The notes under the pieces are model-generated. The model was not told where the DNA came from and ran no database searches. It saw only the letters and a list, made by a program, of their open reading frames with translations. From Oenanthe sinensis (taxonomy: Eukaryota > Streptophyta > Magnoliopsida > Apiales > Apiaceae): 64,000 nt of DNA. Of the stretch, positions 11,450 to 23,825 are shown one piece after another; within the stretch, counting starts at the first letter, position 1; every line of letters starts with the position of its first letter. The stretch spans positions 18,673,001 through 18,737,000 of the forward strand of contig CM053806.1 in NCBI GenBank assembly GCA_028671895.1. The letters run 5' to 3'. The position numbers and the translations under genes are program-made.

Positions 11450-12797
11450 ATGAGGACGAAGACAAGGGCATCATGCAAAGCCGCAGGGGCTCGTACCACT
11501 GATGTTTCTACTTCCACAACTAAGACGAAGCGAAAGCTTCTACTTCGCGCTGAAGAAGAGTATGATAATGAGGGAAATCCTGTGTTAATTGAAAGTGATG
11601 GTGGCCAATCAGATGATCGTCGGTCTGATATGGGAATTGATTCCGGGGCTAAAAAGTTGAAGATGTCTGTGAGGGTTCGTGATGAGTTTTTGGATCGATA
11701 TACTGACAAACAAATTGGATCTCGCAAAATAATCTATGGGAAACCCTTATCTGGTAAGATCTTTGCCAAGTGTGGTATCGTTAAGCTATTTTCTGATGTT
11801 GGATTTAAGAATTTTCTGTGTGAGTTACCTAGGGTTGTTTATCCTGATCTTGTGCGCGAGTTTTATGCGAATCTTCATTATGATAAGTTTAATAATCTTG
11901 TGTCTTTTGTTAATGATACTAAAATCAATCTACCCGTCCCTGTTTTAAGTGTGATTCTGCAACTTGAGTCTTCTTCTACTGTTTCAATCCATACGTTAAG
12001 AGGTCCTAAAAATCTTGATGATTTTGAGTCTCTAGATCAATTGAAGTTGTTACTAGTTGATTCGTCTGTGTCTGAGTTTTTCACACCTGCCACTGCATTG
12101 GTACATCCTATGGCACATGCATTGTTTCGTGTGTGCATTTCTAATATCTGTCCTCGGTTGGGTTCAAAATCAAAATTTTCATCTCAAGATGTGGTTGTTG
12201 TTGTTATGCTCTTAGCTGGTCGATCATTTGATCTCTGTGATTTAATTCTTAAAAATATGTTTCACACTGTTGAGTCCAATCCCTCTACTGCACTCCCTTA
12301 TGGTTGTCTCTTGACACGTGTGTTTGAGTGGTATGGAGTTAATTTAGAAGGGGTAGAGTCTCTTATTGTGAAAGAATTTTTGGATGGTAAAACTCAATCT
12401 GGTCTGAAAGTGGACAAAGATGGTGTTCTTAGCCATGTTGAACCAGCGGTTCCATCTTCTACTCCTCCTGCTACTACTGAACTTGATGCTTCTACTGAGG
12501 TTGCTTTGGGTGATTTCATGAAAGATGTGAAGGATAGTCAAGCTAAGATTATTCATCTGCTTACTGAAATTGTTGAGTATCACAAAGTCCTCCAACATGT
12601 CACTGCTACAGTGGGGATTACTCCAGATACTTCAACTCAAGGAACTTAGAGGTCTGCTGATTTAGATGATGTCATTGAAGCTGCTACAGATTTGATGAAC
12701 ATATTTCCGGGTCATAAGTCTACTTCTCCCAAGGTCCAGCCAAAGACTGATGTTGCTGATAAAAATGAGATGGCTGATTCTCCCAAGAACTCTTAGT
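11450..12797 (+). pseudogene. Sirevirus A third ORF (env-like position, plant transposon-protein domain), one amber stop
   Basis: The ATG at 11450 opens a frame of 449 codons ending at TAA/TAG-type stops; a TAG at 12647-12649 interrupts it and the same frame runs on to TAG at 12795-12797. The start has a basic, Thr/Ser-rich stretch, then an acidic patch. A globular region of about 230 residues follows (DEFLDRYTDKQIGSR, then PVPVLSVILQLE, then SSQDVVVVVMLLAGRS). This resembles the uncharacterised 'putative plant transposon protein' domain found in many plant element ORFs. The tail looks helical. Sireviruses often carry an ORF here, called env-like by position only. I see no convincing signal peptide or fusion protein features. 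The element's AGCAAGCT motif is absent from this ORF, unlike gag and pol. Function unknown. Confidence 0.65.
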
Positions 12798-13142
12798 TTA
12801 TAATCTTTTTAATGATTAAGGGGGAGGAATTTTACGATTCGGGGATTTTATTTGTGTTTTAAAGACTTATTTGTTTCTAAGACTTGGTTGATATTAGGGT
12901 TTTATTTTCTTGAACTTGGTGATTTAGTTCACCATTGCTGGTTTATGTTGATTTGGATGATATTTGGTTAATTTTTGGTTTATCCGAAAATTAATTTGGT
13001 TTATCTAATATGTGCCTTATCTGGTTTAAATTGTGTTTATCTGTTTATTCTGTGAATCTGATATATATTGTATATCTTGAGTTTACAGGATTGCAGGATT
13101 TAGGGGGAGTTTATCTCTTTCCTAAAATATAGGTGTAATCAT

Positions 13143-13157
13143 AAAAAAGGGGGAGAT
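13143..13157 (+). other. Polypurine tract of Sirevirus A
   Basis: An A6-G5-AGA purine run lies immediately before the 3' LTR TG. A second GGGGGAG purine block lies near 12820-12827, and another near 13101-13108. Multiple such tracts are common in Sireviruses. Confidence 0.85.
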
Positions 13158-14407
13158 TGATACTCCTTATATTTTGATGATAACACTAGTAGCAAGCTGG
13201 TAGCTTGTATTTATACTTGTTAGCAAGCTAATATACATATTCTGTATGTTACTGACATGTACTTGCAGGAATTATTAATATATACATTGTCAGCAAGCTA
13301 ACAATTACAGGTTATGACTAATAGCAAGCTAGTAGGTACAGAATGGTACTAACAGCAAGCTTATAGTCTCTGCCCAGATTTACTTGAAGACCAAGTCAAG
13401 TGCGGATTTCAAGGAGAATTTTTAGGGATAAACTTGTGAGAACTCTAATACGTTTATATAACTATTATATATTATTAGAGCTCATAAAATATCTTTTCTA
13501 AATTAAAAGGAAGTGGTTTTATTATTTTAAACTTCTTATCCTTCCTATTTAATTGGTTTTTACGCATATAATCTGATGTAGACTATTTCAAACGATTTCA
13601 AATATCTTATCATCAGTTTATATTTCATATCTATGGGCTAATAACAGTCATATAACCCTAACAACTAAACGTGAGAATTGGATTCCGTTGTAGTTTGTTT
13701 GAGTTATTGAACGTTGTATGCTTATAAATATGGATTGATTATAATCGTATTAAAAGCTGGAGAACTCAAGTATTATCTCAAGAAGCTATCTCACGATTAT
13801 ACATCAATAAGTTTTCTAAACTCAACTGATATTCATTGCTATATCTTTTATAATCGAGCTCTATTGATATATATGTGATTATATATGCGTGTGAGTTCAT
13901 AGTTAAGTTGTAATATTTCATTCGAATTGTATTGCTCAATCTGTAATGTTTATTGCTGTGTAGTCAAGCTTGGATAACAGGGTTCAGGGAAATAGTTTGC
14001 TAGAGAAGAGTGTACTTGGTGTAGTACAGGTCTTAGAGGGCATTTGTTTCAGGGAACAGGAGTTATCAGCAAGCTGTTAGCAGTAATGGGGAAAGGGGAA
14101 GATATATTGTTAATCTGTAATCGTGGTACATTTCAGTAATTAATAATATATTCTCTTACCCGTTTTGGTAGGGGACCAGGACGTAGACCAATAGGGTTAG
14201 GGGTCGAACCTGGCTAAAATTCTTGTGTGTGCTTTACATGCTCTTAATTGTTTTCTGCTTTATATACTCACTGTCAGCATACTGATAACAATTAATTAAC
14301 CTTAACAGCACGCTGCCAAGCATTCTGATAAATATTTGATAATACATAAAAATTGGGTATAGTTAGCCATAACACCTATTCACCCCCTTTCTAGGTGTGG
14401 AATTTCA
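13158..14407 (+). repeat. Sirevirus A 3' LTR
   Basis: 1250 bp, paired with 4412-5665. Differences seen include a 5-bp deletion near 13684 and about ten substitutions. AGCAAGCT copies lie at 13190, 13221, 13291, 13322, 13353 and 14067. One of them (13190) is mutated in the 5' LTR. Confidence 0.95.
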
Positions 14408-14412
14408 AAACG

Positions 14413-14868
14413 AACCCGAGCCTTTACATAAATTTGGGAGGAAGAGAGGGAATGAATAAAAATAAAAGATCTGTACAATGTACAGAGACTGATTTTATAT
14501 TAGAAGGCAAGTGCCCATATTTACTTGCCACAGACAAATAGTTTACAACTGTTGAGACTCTAATTTACTTCTTAACCAGTTATACATCCATCGAACACCC
14601 CAAATCAGTTAACTGCTACTGAACACAATCCCAAAACCCAAATACCATAAAGGGACAACAGAGGCATACAACATATCTTCATTCCGTATCATCTTGAAGA
14701 ATACAAGATCAAGACAATAATTTCTTCTTTTCTGTTAGTATAGGCTCCACGGTCTTCTTTTCTATCAATCTCAATATAGGATCTCAAATCATGCTGAAGT
14801 GGTGAGTATTTACATACAAAATTCACACTCTTGCACTGGGTTAGACCAAAGAAAAATTGCTCATATCA
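14413..14868 (-). other. GCR1 3' flank and probable 3' UTR
   Basis: DNA between the Sirevirus A target site and the GCR1 stop. No other gene is visible. The element inserted about 460 bp past the stop, so it may affect GCR1 transcript ends; that is inference. Confidence 0.45.
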
Positions 14869-17800
14869 CTATTGCTGATCCTGAATTTTTAATGATAGCA
14901 GTTCACTTTCTTCCTGTTGACCTCTGATTTTTGCAATCTTAGGCAACCATCTCTTGACACTTTCTGGTAACCTAAAAGTAAATGGCAAGACACTCAGACT
15001 TCAGTCTTTATCTCTAAACAAATTCGAATATAGCACATAATAATGGTGCTAATAATCAGCCCTTCCAAGACATTAAGGTGTTAGTAGCCAGTAAATGGAT
15101 CATATATTCATATATTGTAAATTGTTAATGGAAAAAAATGTAAAACCATTATTTAGAGAAGGCATTTCATAAAAAACAAAGGTGCAATAACAAGTTTAAA
15201 AGATAAACTTGTTAGCATCCACACCTATATATAATTAATAACAAGCTTAAAAAATAATTTATCAACATAATACGATATATATTTAATACAGAAGTTCTCC
15301 AGTGCTTTAAAATATTTAAACCATTTTGAAGTGGAGGGAGAATGAGCAATGGGCAACCTAGTAGTATATATACACAATACTTCTTAAAAAATCATTAGTA
15401 AGCACAAAATTAGCTATCCAGAAGGGGCCCTACAATTTCAACACATTAATGTTGAACATGTAGGAAAGTTTACAAGTTCTTAAAAAGTAAAAGTAGCTCA
15501 AGACTTGTGACTTACAGATCCAGCCTTTCGTTAATCGCCCTTCTCACGGAAGAGTTGAGCCCATAAGCAATAGAGTTGAACAGGCCCTAACAAATAGTAA
15601 TATCAATAAACAAATTATTCTCAAATGCAAGCAGATAAATTGAATTTTTAAGAACATTACAATCACATTCTATTCAAAGAAGTCTAAACTGAACCACCAT
15701 CAAGTTACATGAAGCATGACTTATTCACTTATATTATGAAGTAACCAAATAGAAGTACCAAGCCACTTGTGTATGGTGTACAAGTACATAAATATACTGA
15801 TTAAAATTAAACATGGGAGAGCGAGAGCGAGAGCGAGAGCGAGAGCGAGAGCGAGAGCGAGAGCGAGAGCGAGAGCGAGAGCGAGAGCGAGAGCGAGAGC
15901 GAGAGCGAGAGCGAGAGCGAGAGAGAGAGAGAGCAAGCCACTTGTGTATGGTGTACAAGTATATAAATATACTGATTAAAATTAAACATGAGAGAGAGAG
16001 AGATTACCATAAGTGCAGCCATACCAACATCAAGAACTGAAAGCCAAAAGATTTTATGGCCTGGCTCAATAAAGTCATGAATGCGATTGATTGTGCCAAA
16101 AGCCCATGAACCTATAAGAATGAGTGGGTAGTAACCCCACCGGTTTAATGCCTATAATGCAAGGAAATGCAAACAAAAATAGATTAAAAACAGACATTAG
16201 GCCCCCATGTTTCAGTTGAATAATTTGTTCAATGAGTAGAGGCAAAGCTGTTATGACCAATACACACCAAAAGATAGAAGTAAACATATATATATATACG
16301 ACTAAGCAAGCAACTTATACTATGACAACATACTTCAATCTTTTACTAGCTTTCGGCTCCATATATCGTTAACAAGCAAAATAAAATACATGATTTACAA
16401 AAGAAGAAAAGTTGAAACTAGACTCGCCTCTCTCCAATATTGACGTCCTTTTACCCTTTTCCAGACGTCCCAAAACAAATGTTGACTATATATATTTAGG
16501 ATTACTTCACCACGTATTCCAGCAAGGCCCTCAAATAAGTTGAAATGTGTATTATTTTGGTAACATCAAAAAAATGATGTAATCAATTGCATTATACTCT
16601 TTTCTATGTACAAGTTAGAGGAACTGATAAATAATGTTTACATACGGGGATAAGAATGTGTATAAGCAATAATAATGTTTATGTACATGGATAAGAATGT
16701 TTACGTACAGGGATAAGAATGTTTACGTACAGGGATATGAAATTTTATACATTAAATTTTTGTAGGGTTGAGAACATATGTTAATATGTATGATATAATT
16801 ACTTTGACAATAAATAAAAGTTAGGTATAACAAGTACTCCCTCCGTCCCACCCATTTGTTTACAATTGGGGTTGAGCACGGAGGTTAAGAAAATATATAT
16901 GATAATGGTGAAAAGTGAGGATGGTGGGTGAAGTGGTGGGACCAATCAATATTTAATGTATAAAGTGAGTATAGTGGAGGAAAGTAGTGGATGTAGTTGA
17001 TTTTTATATTATAAAATTTTACTATTTTTGGTAAGTTTTGAAATGTAAAGAATTGAGAGAGACATCCCAAAAAGGAAAGGGTAAAGAAATGGATGGGACA
17101 GAGGGAGTATAATTTTTTGGGGATGGAGTTTCTAAAGCACACTATAGAGAAGTTCTCTATTAGTGCGTCATAATCATCTATTTTATTCGTCTTTTTGATA
17201 ATCCAACCGTATGGATGAAATATTTATACCAAAATAACAATATATACAAATTTTCGTTAAATTTAAAATAGTGGAGTATCACTTTTATAATAGTATTATT
17301 TATTTATATATATTCAACGACATAGATCTATTATAATCTTATCATTATAAATTTATAGTTCCAAGTTAATATATTACATGAAAATTTGTACATTGACTTA
17401 TTTTGATATGAAATTAACATCGATACGGTTGGATCGTTGAAATAATAATTAATTTATTTAATTTAAAGCCGCACTAGTAGAGAACTTCTCTATTGTGTAC
17501 TTTAGATACTCTTCTCCCTAATTTTTATTTATTATATATATGTATATAGTTTGGGCCTATAATACGTAGAATTCTATTTAAAAAATAAAATAGATATATT
17601 TTCTTGTTTAATATAAATTTGTTAAAAAGGTGATTGATAATAAATTAATTAGAAGAGTTAGTTTAATAATAAATAAAACATATCTTTAATAAGTATAATT
17701 TTATTTAATATAGATTTGTATATAATTTGAGCCTATAATAACTAGAATTCTATTTAATATAGATATTTTAAATAGATATGTATCTAGCTTGGCCCATGGC

Positions 17801-20800
17801 CCAAGTATTAACAAGTAAAAAACTTTTAGTGTTTCGGCTTCAATATTATAATATAGATTCAGATATTTTTAAACAAAGAAATAATATAAAAGCAAACAAA
17901 AATAAAAAGAAAGTACATTTTTTCATTTGAACCTACAAAAGAGAAAGAAAGGAAATATCAAACTGAAATGAAAAGGTTTCTTTGTCACCAAGAAAGTATA
18001 TTGCCAAATGGAAGGTAATATAAAGAGATAATCAGATTCGCTATATTTAAAAGGAGGATTGAACTCGTAATTCCAAAAGAGCCTTATATACTCACAACAG
18101 ACCATCTCAAACAACCTATAATTTCAAACCAACCAGGCTCTCGAAAAAAAATTATGAGAAGAGTACCTTCATATCTGTCCGTGCATTGGTGTGGATTGCT
18201 CGATCTGACATACCCACTGCCATCTGAAAAGTCAATATCAGATAATTGTGGGCATATGGTCTTGACAGAACTACAAAAAGTTATACACACTTGAAAGCTG
18301 AAATACTCTAAAACCAAAACACAAGAGATAGAAAATAGATCAAGTGTACATACACGGGCTGCATTGTTAAGCATTCGTATCACTTGAAAGTAAGTGATTC
18401 CATTGAAGATAATTGCACCCCATAGTGGAGCATAAAATGTTACAAAGTGAACAAACTGCAGGCAGGAGCAAATATAACATCAATAATTAATAGGTTAAAT
18501 GCAACATGTGCAAGAAATATAATAATCATATCCCATCAACATGCAATGTTAGTGTTCTGTGAACTTTGCACCAATTCATTCTGACAAGCTACTCTCTCGC
18601 ACAACCTAGATCACTAAGGTGGATAATTTAGTCCAAAAGCCAAATATGAAAAGTTAAGGGTGGGCTCTGCAGCTATGTTACTTTGACTCGGGTACGGAGT
18701 GTCGGACACGACACATATCCGTGTGTCGGACTTGGAAACTCTGAAAATTGGGGATACGGGGACACTGTCCTATTTTTAGACACGGGTACGGGGACACGTC
18801 ATAATATATTAATAACAAGTATGATAAGTTAGACATCTTAACAAAAAGTAACAATAGAATTCAAATTAAACATGATATTGTACCGGACTTTGCAAATTAG
18901 GCATCGTCTCCAACCTTATCTCATTCTTGCTTCTTTCTTTATTCTCACATATTTATTTTGAATCGTAAGTTTGACTCATATTTGATCTTTAAATTGGTCA
19001 AAGTGTCCACATTTTAGTCAAAGGATCCGACACGAAATAAGTGTCGTGTCCGAGTGTCCAAGTGTCCGACACGGGTACGGCAACCTAAAGAGAAGAGTCG
19101 GAGTAACATAGCTCTGCAGAAGCTAAGGCAGAATTTTGATATACGGTATTAAAAGAGAAAGTACTCATTATCTCTAGTATCATGATAAATATCAATGAAA
19201 TGATTCTCTAATAAAAGATAATTTTCGATGATACTACCGAGATTTATTTTTGACAAGTCATGTATCGACATAATATTAAAGAAAATAATATGTATTTGAA
19301 AGTCTATATCAAAATTACATGATATATATATATATATACACATACATATATGTATGTATATACACCAATAAATTCTAACAGATATCATATCTATTCATCT
19401 TCCCAAAACAAAGGCCCACTATGACAGAAAAAGAACGAAACTGCAGACTACAGAGTACAGACAAAAGCCAAAGAAGAAAGATGATGCATGTAGAATTACA
19501 AGGCATTCAGCAACAGAACTACAGAAGTTAAAACATAACGACATAATAATTCTGAAAGAGCAAAATTGATAAATTTATGAACGGAGGGATTGACCAATAT
19601 CTTTCACCAAGGTTTTACTATCATTTAGCTAAAGATACAGATAAAGAAAAGGTTAATTAACAGGGGAATTGATGAACTGCTTACTGAAACCTATGTCCTG
19701 CAATTTTCACTTTAACACAAAAGAGATAAAAGATTATAATTAGCTAAGGTAACTCCTCTCATAGTTGATAGTACTTTTACATTTACCCTCCTCTCCCATT
19801 CTCAGTCCTCTTGACAAGCTGAAGCAGATCAATAGGGGAACAAACGGAACAAACTAAATAAAAACATGCATATTTGATACATCTAAAGTTCATGAAATTA
19901 AGCAAAAAATACTAAAAGTAAAAATACCAAATTGCCTGAATTCAAGACTGTAGGATACTTGCCTTCGCTGTACGTCCTGATTCTGTCCAGCACCATGCAC
20001 CTACACGAGCTATATGCCCATGGTCATTACTAATGGAGCGCATCACAGTCATTACTAGTGAAGTTCCTGCATATTTATTTACGCATCCAATTCAACATTA
20101 CTGTAACAGCTAACAAGAATAAGATGGAACAAGATTATAAGTAAATCATGCAAGAAGCAGGTGTAGAAAATGTAAGAAAATGAATCAAACAACTTGCTTA
20201 ATCTTGAAAATATATTGGAACCATATATTGCAATGTGCTGAAACCAGGTACTCTCAGTAGATAAAAGAAACAATTGGCTCATTTGTAAACAAGTACAAAT
20301 CCCTGAAACATAACATTCTAATGGAAGGGATGGAAAAATTGATGTTAACTGGAAAAACATTTGTTTTTAATCAACAAAATCACTTATTGTAATTTTTAGT
20401 TACGGTGAAGTTCAAGATATAGTTTAACAAAAATAGCCATGTGGTTTTGAAGTTCTCACAGTCCTCTCACAGAAAGGTGGGACCTAACCCATTCTCAAGT
20501 GGTAAAGATCCTGTGTAAATATCACTTCCCATGAAAGATAAACATTTTCTGGCTGTAACGAACGCAGAAGAGGGCCAATAAAGTTCATTGGTGTCATACA
20601 CATACTTAATCTCATATATATTAAACGATTACAACTAAACAAAACATACCCCAAACATATAGATGAAACATAGGTTCCAAATCCTCTACATCTGCTTTGT
20701 GTCTAACAACAGTACGATGAAGAGTAAATGCAATTGTAGTAGTCCACAGAAAAGAAGCAACACAGAAGAAATGAGTGCTATATCCCTGGGCATAACAAAA

Positions 20801-22202
20801 AAATCCTTTAGATGGATCCCTGCATAAGCAAAAATCTATTATCAGAATATCAGCTAATTTTATAGTCCCAGAATGAAACAAAAGTAGATTTCAATTCACT
20901 CTAATATGTGTACCCAATTATACTGAAGAAGCTGCATAGCATGTCCTGCAGGGTTAAGAAAACAAAAGTAATTCAGTATACTACTTTTTGAAGTGCCATA
21001 TTGGAGAAAAACTTAGTGGCTAGTGCAACTATTTACTTTAGAAGACTACAATACTAAAAAACAGACACTAGATTATGCATAAAGAAAAAAGAAGTAATGC
21101 ACTCATCATCTGTTGCTTGAAGGGCTAGGTAAGACATATCAGGTAAGTGCATAATATATAATCTATCATTAATTTTAATGTACAATGATATAGAAATTTA
21201 AACAAAGTAGCAGGAGAACAATTCACATCTCAGATCTCATTGATCCCCATTAATTTATATTATGTTAATACATATACACATGTGCATGTATAAGTATCTG
21301 AACAGCTTCATTTTATAATGCTGAAAAAAAAGTTAGCACAGAAAGTAAAATGTACTAATTTACCACAATATTACGTAGTTATATAAATCATACTTTCGCA
21401 TATTGCCAAGCTTTCCCATTAAGGAGCAGGAACTGTTTGACATACAAATTAAGAAACAAGTAAACATGAAAAATTACTAAGATTATACAAGTATGTAAAC
21501 AAAGTAGCACAACTAATATATGCCCAAAAATTTGCATTACGTGTGTGTAACCTAGTTCATGTTTTCATGCTAAAAAAAGTTTGTGCAGAAAATAAAATGT
21601 AGTTCTGACTTACGAATATACTTCAACACTTCTTATCTACTACATGCTATATTTGTGGATTTCATTTCATCTCCATCAATCATCACTCATCAGAAGTGCT
21701 CTACAAATTCGTGATAACAATTATATCCAATAAACATAACTATATACATTTTACATAATCTAGATCCTAATTTCTTTTCGAATAAGCTGATCCCGAGTTT
21801 TTTAATTTACGAGATCTCAATGCTTAGAGACCATCAACTTACTTCCAAGTTTCACACATTACTTCGATATAACTATCACACACAGTAACCATACATATAT
21901 ATAACCTAGAGTAGTACTAGTGCATAAATTAAACACATTCGAAAATGAAATTGCAACTAACAGAGACACAATGAAAAGTAAAGGATACAATCCGAGACGA
22001 AAAGAGATAGAATACATACAGAGAGAGCGAGGAAGAAGACGAGTTTGAAAGAGAACTTGCGAAGGTCTTTCAAGAGAAGATAACAAAGCACTATGAAACT
22101 TGATCCTAATAATGACAGACTTGATGCTCCAGTGTTGAGTGACGTCAGAATCCGGCGATCGTTGGCTGTTAGGTTCCCCATCATCGCCTGATATGACGCC
22201 AT
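14869..22202 (-). CDS. GCR1: GCR1, G-protein-coupled-receptor-like 7-TM protein, nine exons
   Basis: GCR1 is a plasma-membrane seven-helix protein, the main plant candidate GPCR, reported to act with the heterotrimeric G-alpha subunit in hormone and seed responses. Exons on the minus strand are 22202-22020, 20945-20914, 20819-20650, 20066-19963, 18455-18354, 18223-18167, 16151-16008, 15586-15516 and 14971-14869. They sum to 966 bp (321 residues plus stop), close to the 326 of Arabidopsis GCR1, with matching phases and no internal stop. Diagnostic runs are NTGASSLSLLGSSFIVLCY (TM1), DPSKGFFCYAQGY, FLWTTTIAFTLHRTVV, LNRWGYYPLILIGSWAFGT and INRIHDFIEPGHKIFWLS. All introns are GT-AG except the one after exon 4 (AAG|GCAAGT), a standard GC donor. 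Introns carry three MITEs and a microsatellite. The start is the first ATG in the conserved frame; residues 1-10 are less conserved. Confidence 0.95.
15759..15990. repeat. (GAGAGC)17 microsatellite between two 57-bp direct repeats, GCR1 intron 7
   Basis: A perfect GAGAGC run fills 15817-15918, followed by GA repeats to about 15933. The 57-bp flank at 15759-15815 recurs at 15934-15990 with one mismatch. A further GA run (15991-16002) abuts the exon 7 donor. The long Arg/Glu/Ser/Leu ORFs here are repeat artefacts. Confidence 0.95.
16636..16738. repeat. Short minisatellite in GCR1 intron 6
   Basis: About four units of roughly 23-28 bp related to GTTTACGTACAGGGATAAGA. The last two are nearly identical. 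Confidence 0.75.
16837..17107. mobile_element. Stowaway-like MITE in GCR1 intron 6, 271 bp
   Basis: Ends CTCCCTCCGTCCCACCCAT and its inverted counterpart ATGGGACAGAGGGAG, flanked by TA on both sides (16835-16836 and 17108-17109). This is the classical Stowaway (Tc1/mariner-mobilised) signature. No coding capacity. Confidence 0.9.
17119..17519. mobile_element. Terminal-inverted-repeat MITE in GCR1 intron 6, about 400 bp
   Basis: The left end carries CTAAAGCACACTATAGAGAA and the right end its inverted copy (TTCTCTATTGTGTACTTTAG). The inverted arms extend about 48 bp with some mismatches. The flanks AATTTTTT and AATTTTTA look like an imperfect 8-9-bp target duplication (hAT or MULE size). Exact ends are uncertain by a few bases. 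Confidence 0.7.
18673..19111. mobile_element. MITE with 8-bp target duplication in GCR1 intron 4, 439 bp
   Basis: Ends CTATGTTAC and GTAACATAG are inverted copies, flanked by exact CTCTGCAG at 18665-18672 and 19112-19119. The subterminal DNA is rich in GTCGGACACG and GACACGGGTACGG in both orientations, as in CTATGTTGCTCGGACTC-type MITEs common in plants. An 8-bp duplication suggests hAT mobilisation. Confidence 0.85.
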
Positions 22203-23825
22203 CGCCGCCGTCAGATTCCGGCGATGTACGACGGTGATTTTTTGAAAACTAGTTGTGTCGAGGGTTTACACTACAGCAAATGAAATGATTTTGGCTCGGG
22301 TAAGCGCGTTAATATTAAAAAATGTAAACATAAGTAACGTATTACTTATTTTTTAGAAATTCCAATCCGCTCTTTGTTATGTTTTGTGAATTTTTAGACA
22401 ATATGAATATGATTCATCTTTCGCAAGAGTTCGAATCTCTCCGGCGTCTTGGAATGTATTAGTACTGTGAAAATTATCTCCATTGTTTAAATTTTAAATT
22501 GAATTAATTAAATTATGGCTATAAAATATCTGAAATTCGATTATTATGATTTTAATGTAAATATTTCGTATTGTATGCAGGTTGAATTAGGAGTGGAGTT
22601 CGATTTTTTCCTTTCTTTCTAAATAATTAGACTTATAATTTTATAAATGAGTATCTATTTTTAAAAAAATTCGAAATGAGTTAAAATCGAATCCAGGACT
22701 TGAGGACAGAGGATACACAAAATAAATTCAGTTTAGTTGTCTTTTTAATTATATATAATATAATTACATTTTTTTATTCACTTCACCACATCGTTCATCT
22801 CTTTTTGAGCCTGAACATCAAAACTGCAAAAAAAAAAAAAGAAGATAAAAGATGATGTAATTTAAAGTATTTTTAATGTATGAAAACTCAAAGAGGTGAA
22901 TTTTCATGTTAAAAAGTTGAATATATAAAAATTTCTATTTTAGATTTTTAAAATTTAAATTAGTCCTTATAATTATATTTATCTGGTTATGCTATTGAGT
23001 TAAATAATATTATGTTTATATAATAAAAACATTATATTTAAACAAAAATTTGATATATTTTAAATTATAGTGTAAAACTATAACAATTTCTAATTTATAA
23101 ATACATATATAATTATATATTATCAATTAGTATATTCAAAAAATTATTATTTTATTTTGTACAACGATTGGTGGAAGTGATAATTTTCGGACATTCCACA
23201 ATTTTTTAATTGTTTGTTAGATGCCTTAACCACAAAGAGTTTGTAAAGTAGGTGTTGCATACAAACTCTTTAAAAAAATCTACTGATTTAAATTTTAAAG
23301 ACTATACATTCAAGAAACTTGACTATTTATATTTATAAACAGACAAATTGAGAATATTAAAAACAAAAACAATCAATCTTTTTTAAAATTACTAGTGGTT
23401 TGGTTTATATCCATTACTGTATATATTACTCTTTAAATTTTTCTAAATCTTAAACTCAGCTTCTTTTAAACAAATATGAACTTATACTCCTTACAAGATT
23501 TTTCTATTTAAAAACTAGAGCACAAGTTCAAAGAACATGTTCTAATAAATTTTTTTATTAATATCTATGTTATTACACTTGTTTATATATCACAAGTGTT
23601 TAAGAATTATAGTCAACAGATAAGACAAAAATGTCCTACACTATAATTTTGCTTCATATAGTTGTTCTCATTACATTGTACAAATGGAGAAATCAATGTG
23701 TCTTCACATTCATCGAGATGACCATGCTTTTGTGACTTTAGAGTCAAACAAATTTGATTGTCTTTCAAGTAGCCTAAAGTCAGAAAAGATTTATGTCTTC
23801 AATTTTTATTTTTTTTGCATTATCA
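22203..23825. other. GCR1 upstream region and AT-rich spacer
   Basis: The 5' flank of GCR1 lies just to the right of 22202. No clear TATA box can be assigned. The rest is AT-rich with no gene or inverted repeat I can support. Confidence 0.4.

Larger units (their letters stand above)
4412..14407 (+). mobile_element. Sirevirus A: complete Ty1/copia (SIRE/Maximus-type) LTR retrotransposon, 10.0 kb
   Basis: Two near-identical LTRs beginning TGATACTCC and ending TTTCA flank gag, pol (PR-IN-RT-RH order, hence copia) and a third ORF after pol. The third ORF is characteristic of the Sirevirus lineage. The target duplication AAACG is exact at 4407-4411 and 14408-14412. The primer site TGGTATCAGAGC follows the 5' LTR and a polypurine tract precedes the 3' LTR. 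By eye the LTRs differ by about 10 substitutions, a 5-bp indel and a 1-bp indel in 1.25 kb, so insertion is fairly recent. All three ORFs carry premature stops, so this copy cannot encode full proteins. A motif AGCAAGCT is scattered through the LTRs, gag and pol. Confidence 0.95.

Noticed and set aside
15721..16040. Several ORFs on both strands encoding Arg-Ala, Arg-Glu, Leu-Ala and Leu-Ser repeats
   Set aside because: They are readings of the GAGAGC microsatellite inside a GCR1 intron.
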